Source of the DNA: an uncultured Prevotellaceae bacterium
GTDB taxonomy: Bacteria; Bacteroidota; Bacteroidia; Bacteroidales; Bacteroidaceae
Direction: 5' to 3'
Assembly (NCBI GenBank): GCA_945827465.1
Contig: CALZOH010000051.1
Span: forward strand, 1-15,754
Length of the DNA stretch: 15,754 nucleotides
Positions 15,555 through 15,754 of this stretch are shown piece by piece. The notes below the pieces were generated by a model. It was not told the origin of the DNA. It saw only the letters and a program-made list of their open reading frames with translations, and searched no databases. Position 1 is the first letter of the stretch. Each line of letters opens with the position of its first letter. A program made the position numbers and the translations under genes.

Positions 15555-15733
15555 TTGAAGTAACTTCAAGCCCAAATTGTACACTGTGCAAAAACGACTT
15601 GAAGTAACTTCAAGCCCAAATTGTTCACTGTACAAGACCATTTTTACATCGTTCAAAGCCCTTTTGTACCCGTGCAAAAGCCCCTTGAACTAACTTCAAT
15701 GGTAGTGTAAGTTGAACTGTGTCAAGACCATTT
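15555..15733. repeat. Degenerate tandem array, ~44-bp unit with two nested inverted repeats
   Basis: The unit begins TTGAAGTAACTTCAAG and continues with CCCAAATTGTACACTGTGCAA. Copies start at 15555 and 15599 (37 aligned bases, 2 differences), with degenerate copies at about 15641 and at 15685 (TTGAACTAACTTCAA), so the period stays near 43-44. Each good unit has two inverted repeats: TTGAAGT-A-ACTTCAA and a TTGTAC/GTGCAA pair. In the third copy the latter grows to CTTTTGTAC/GTGCAAAAG. Copies 2 and 4 share CAAGACCATTT. The array may run past the window end at 15754. Confidence 0.7.
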
Positions 15734-15754
15734 CCTTTATTATATTAACCTCAG

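Noticed and set aside
15400..15591. A 63-codon minus-strand frame in the repeat block
   Set aside because: It runs across the tandem repeats, its composition follows the AT-rich units, and it has no domain or promoter.
15555..15733. CRISPR array
   Set aside because: The whole ~44-bp unit repeats, including what would be spacers; copies are degenerate and no cas gene is present.

Overview
The window looks like a chromosomal segment of a Bacteroidales bacterium, probably a gut Bacteroides/Prevotella-type organism. The reasons are the DUF2723 membrane protein next to a NodB deacetylase, the short-form NfeD plus stomatin pair, an L-fucose isomerase/permease pair, the absence of clear Shine-Dalgarno sequences, and three exact copies of the Bacteroidetes -7 promoter element TAxxTTTG placed just upstream of genes. 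All of this is read by eye; no database search was run.

Layout. Bases 1-240 hold what looks like a frameshifted NlpC/P60 peptidase remnant (+). At 276-1508 (+) is a fusion of a Cof-type HAD phosphatase with a YdiI/MenI-like hotdog thioesterase. It faces the next gene tail to tail across a hairpin-rich gap. All other genes are on the minus strand: a 775-aa protein of unknown role (N-formylglutamate-amidohydrolase-like domain, unrecognised middle, double-psi-barrel-like domain, two C-terminal membrane helices); a secreted GH5-like protein with a long Asn/Ser/Arg/Gln-rich tail; a QmcA-type SPFH protein with its NfeD partner (transcribed nfeD first); a NodB polysaccharide deacetylase with a DUF2723 GT-C-type membrane protein (transcribed DUF2723 first, 3 nt apart); and fucP with fucI (transcribed fucI first, with a strong terminator hairpin between them).

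How they work together. nfeD-qmcA is a classic membrane-quality/raft pair with its own promoter and terminator. DUF2723 plus deacetylase look translationally coupled and probably act in the same envelope glycan pathway. FucP imports L-fucose by H+ symport and FucI converts it to L-fuculose; the kinase, aldolase and any regulator are not in this window.

The last ~700 bases (15049-15754), upstream of fucI, carry no credible gene but are rich in structure: a fucI promoter, a short palindrome, a ~173-bp imperfect foldback whose two arms match almost along their whole length, and two adjacent degenerate tandem arrays (units of ~32 and ~44 bp). This block and the 775-aa protein are the least explained parts of the window.
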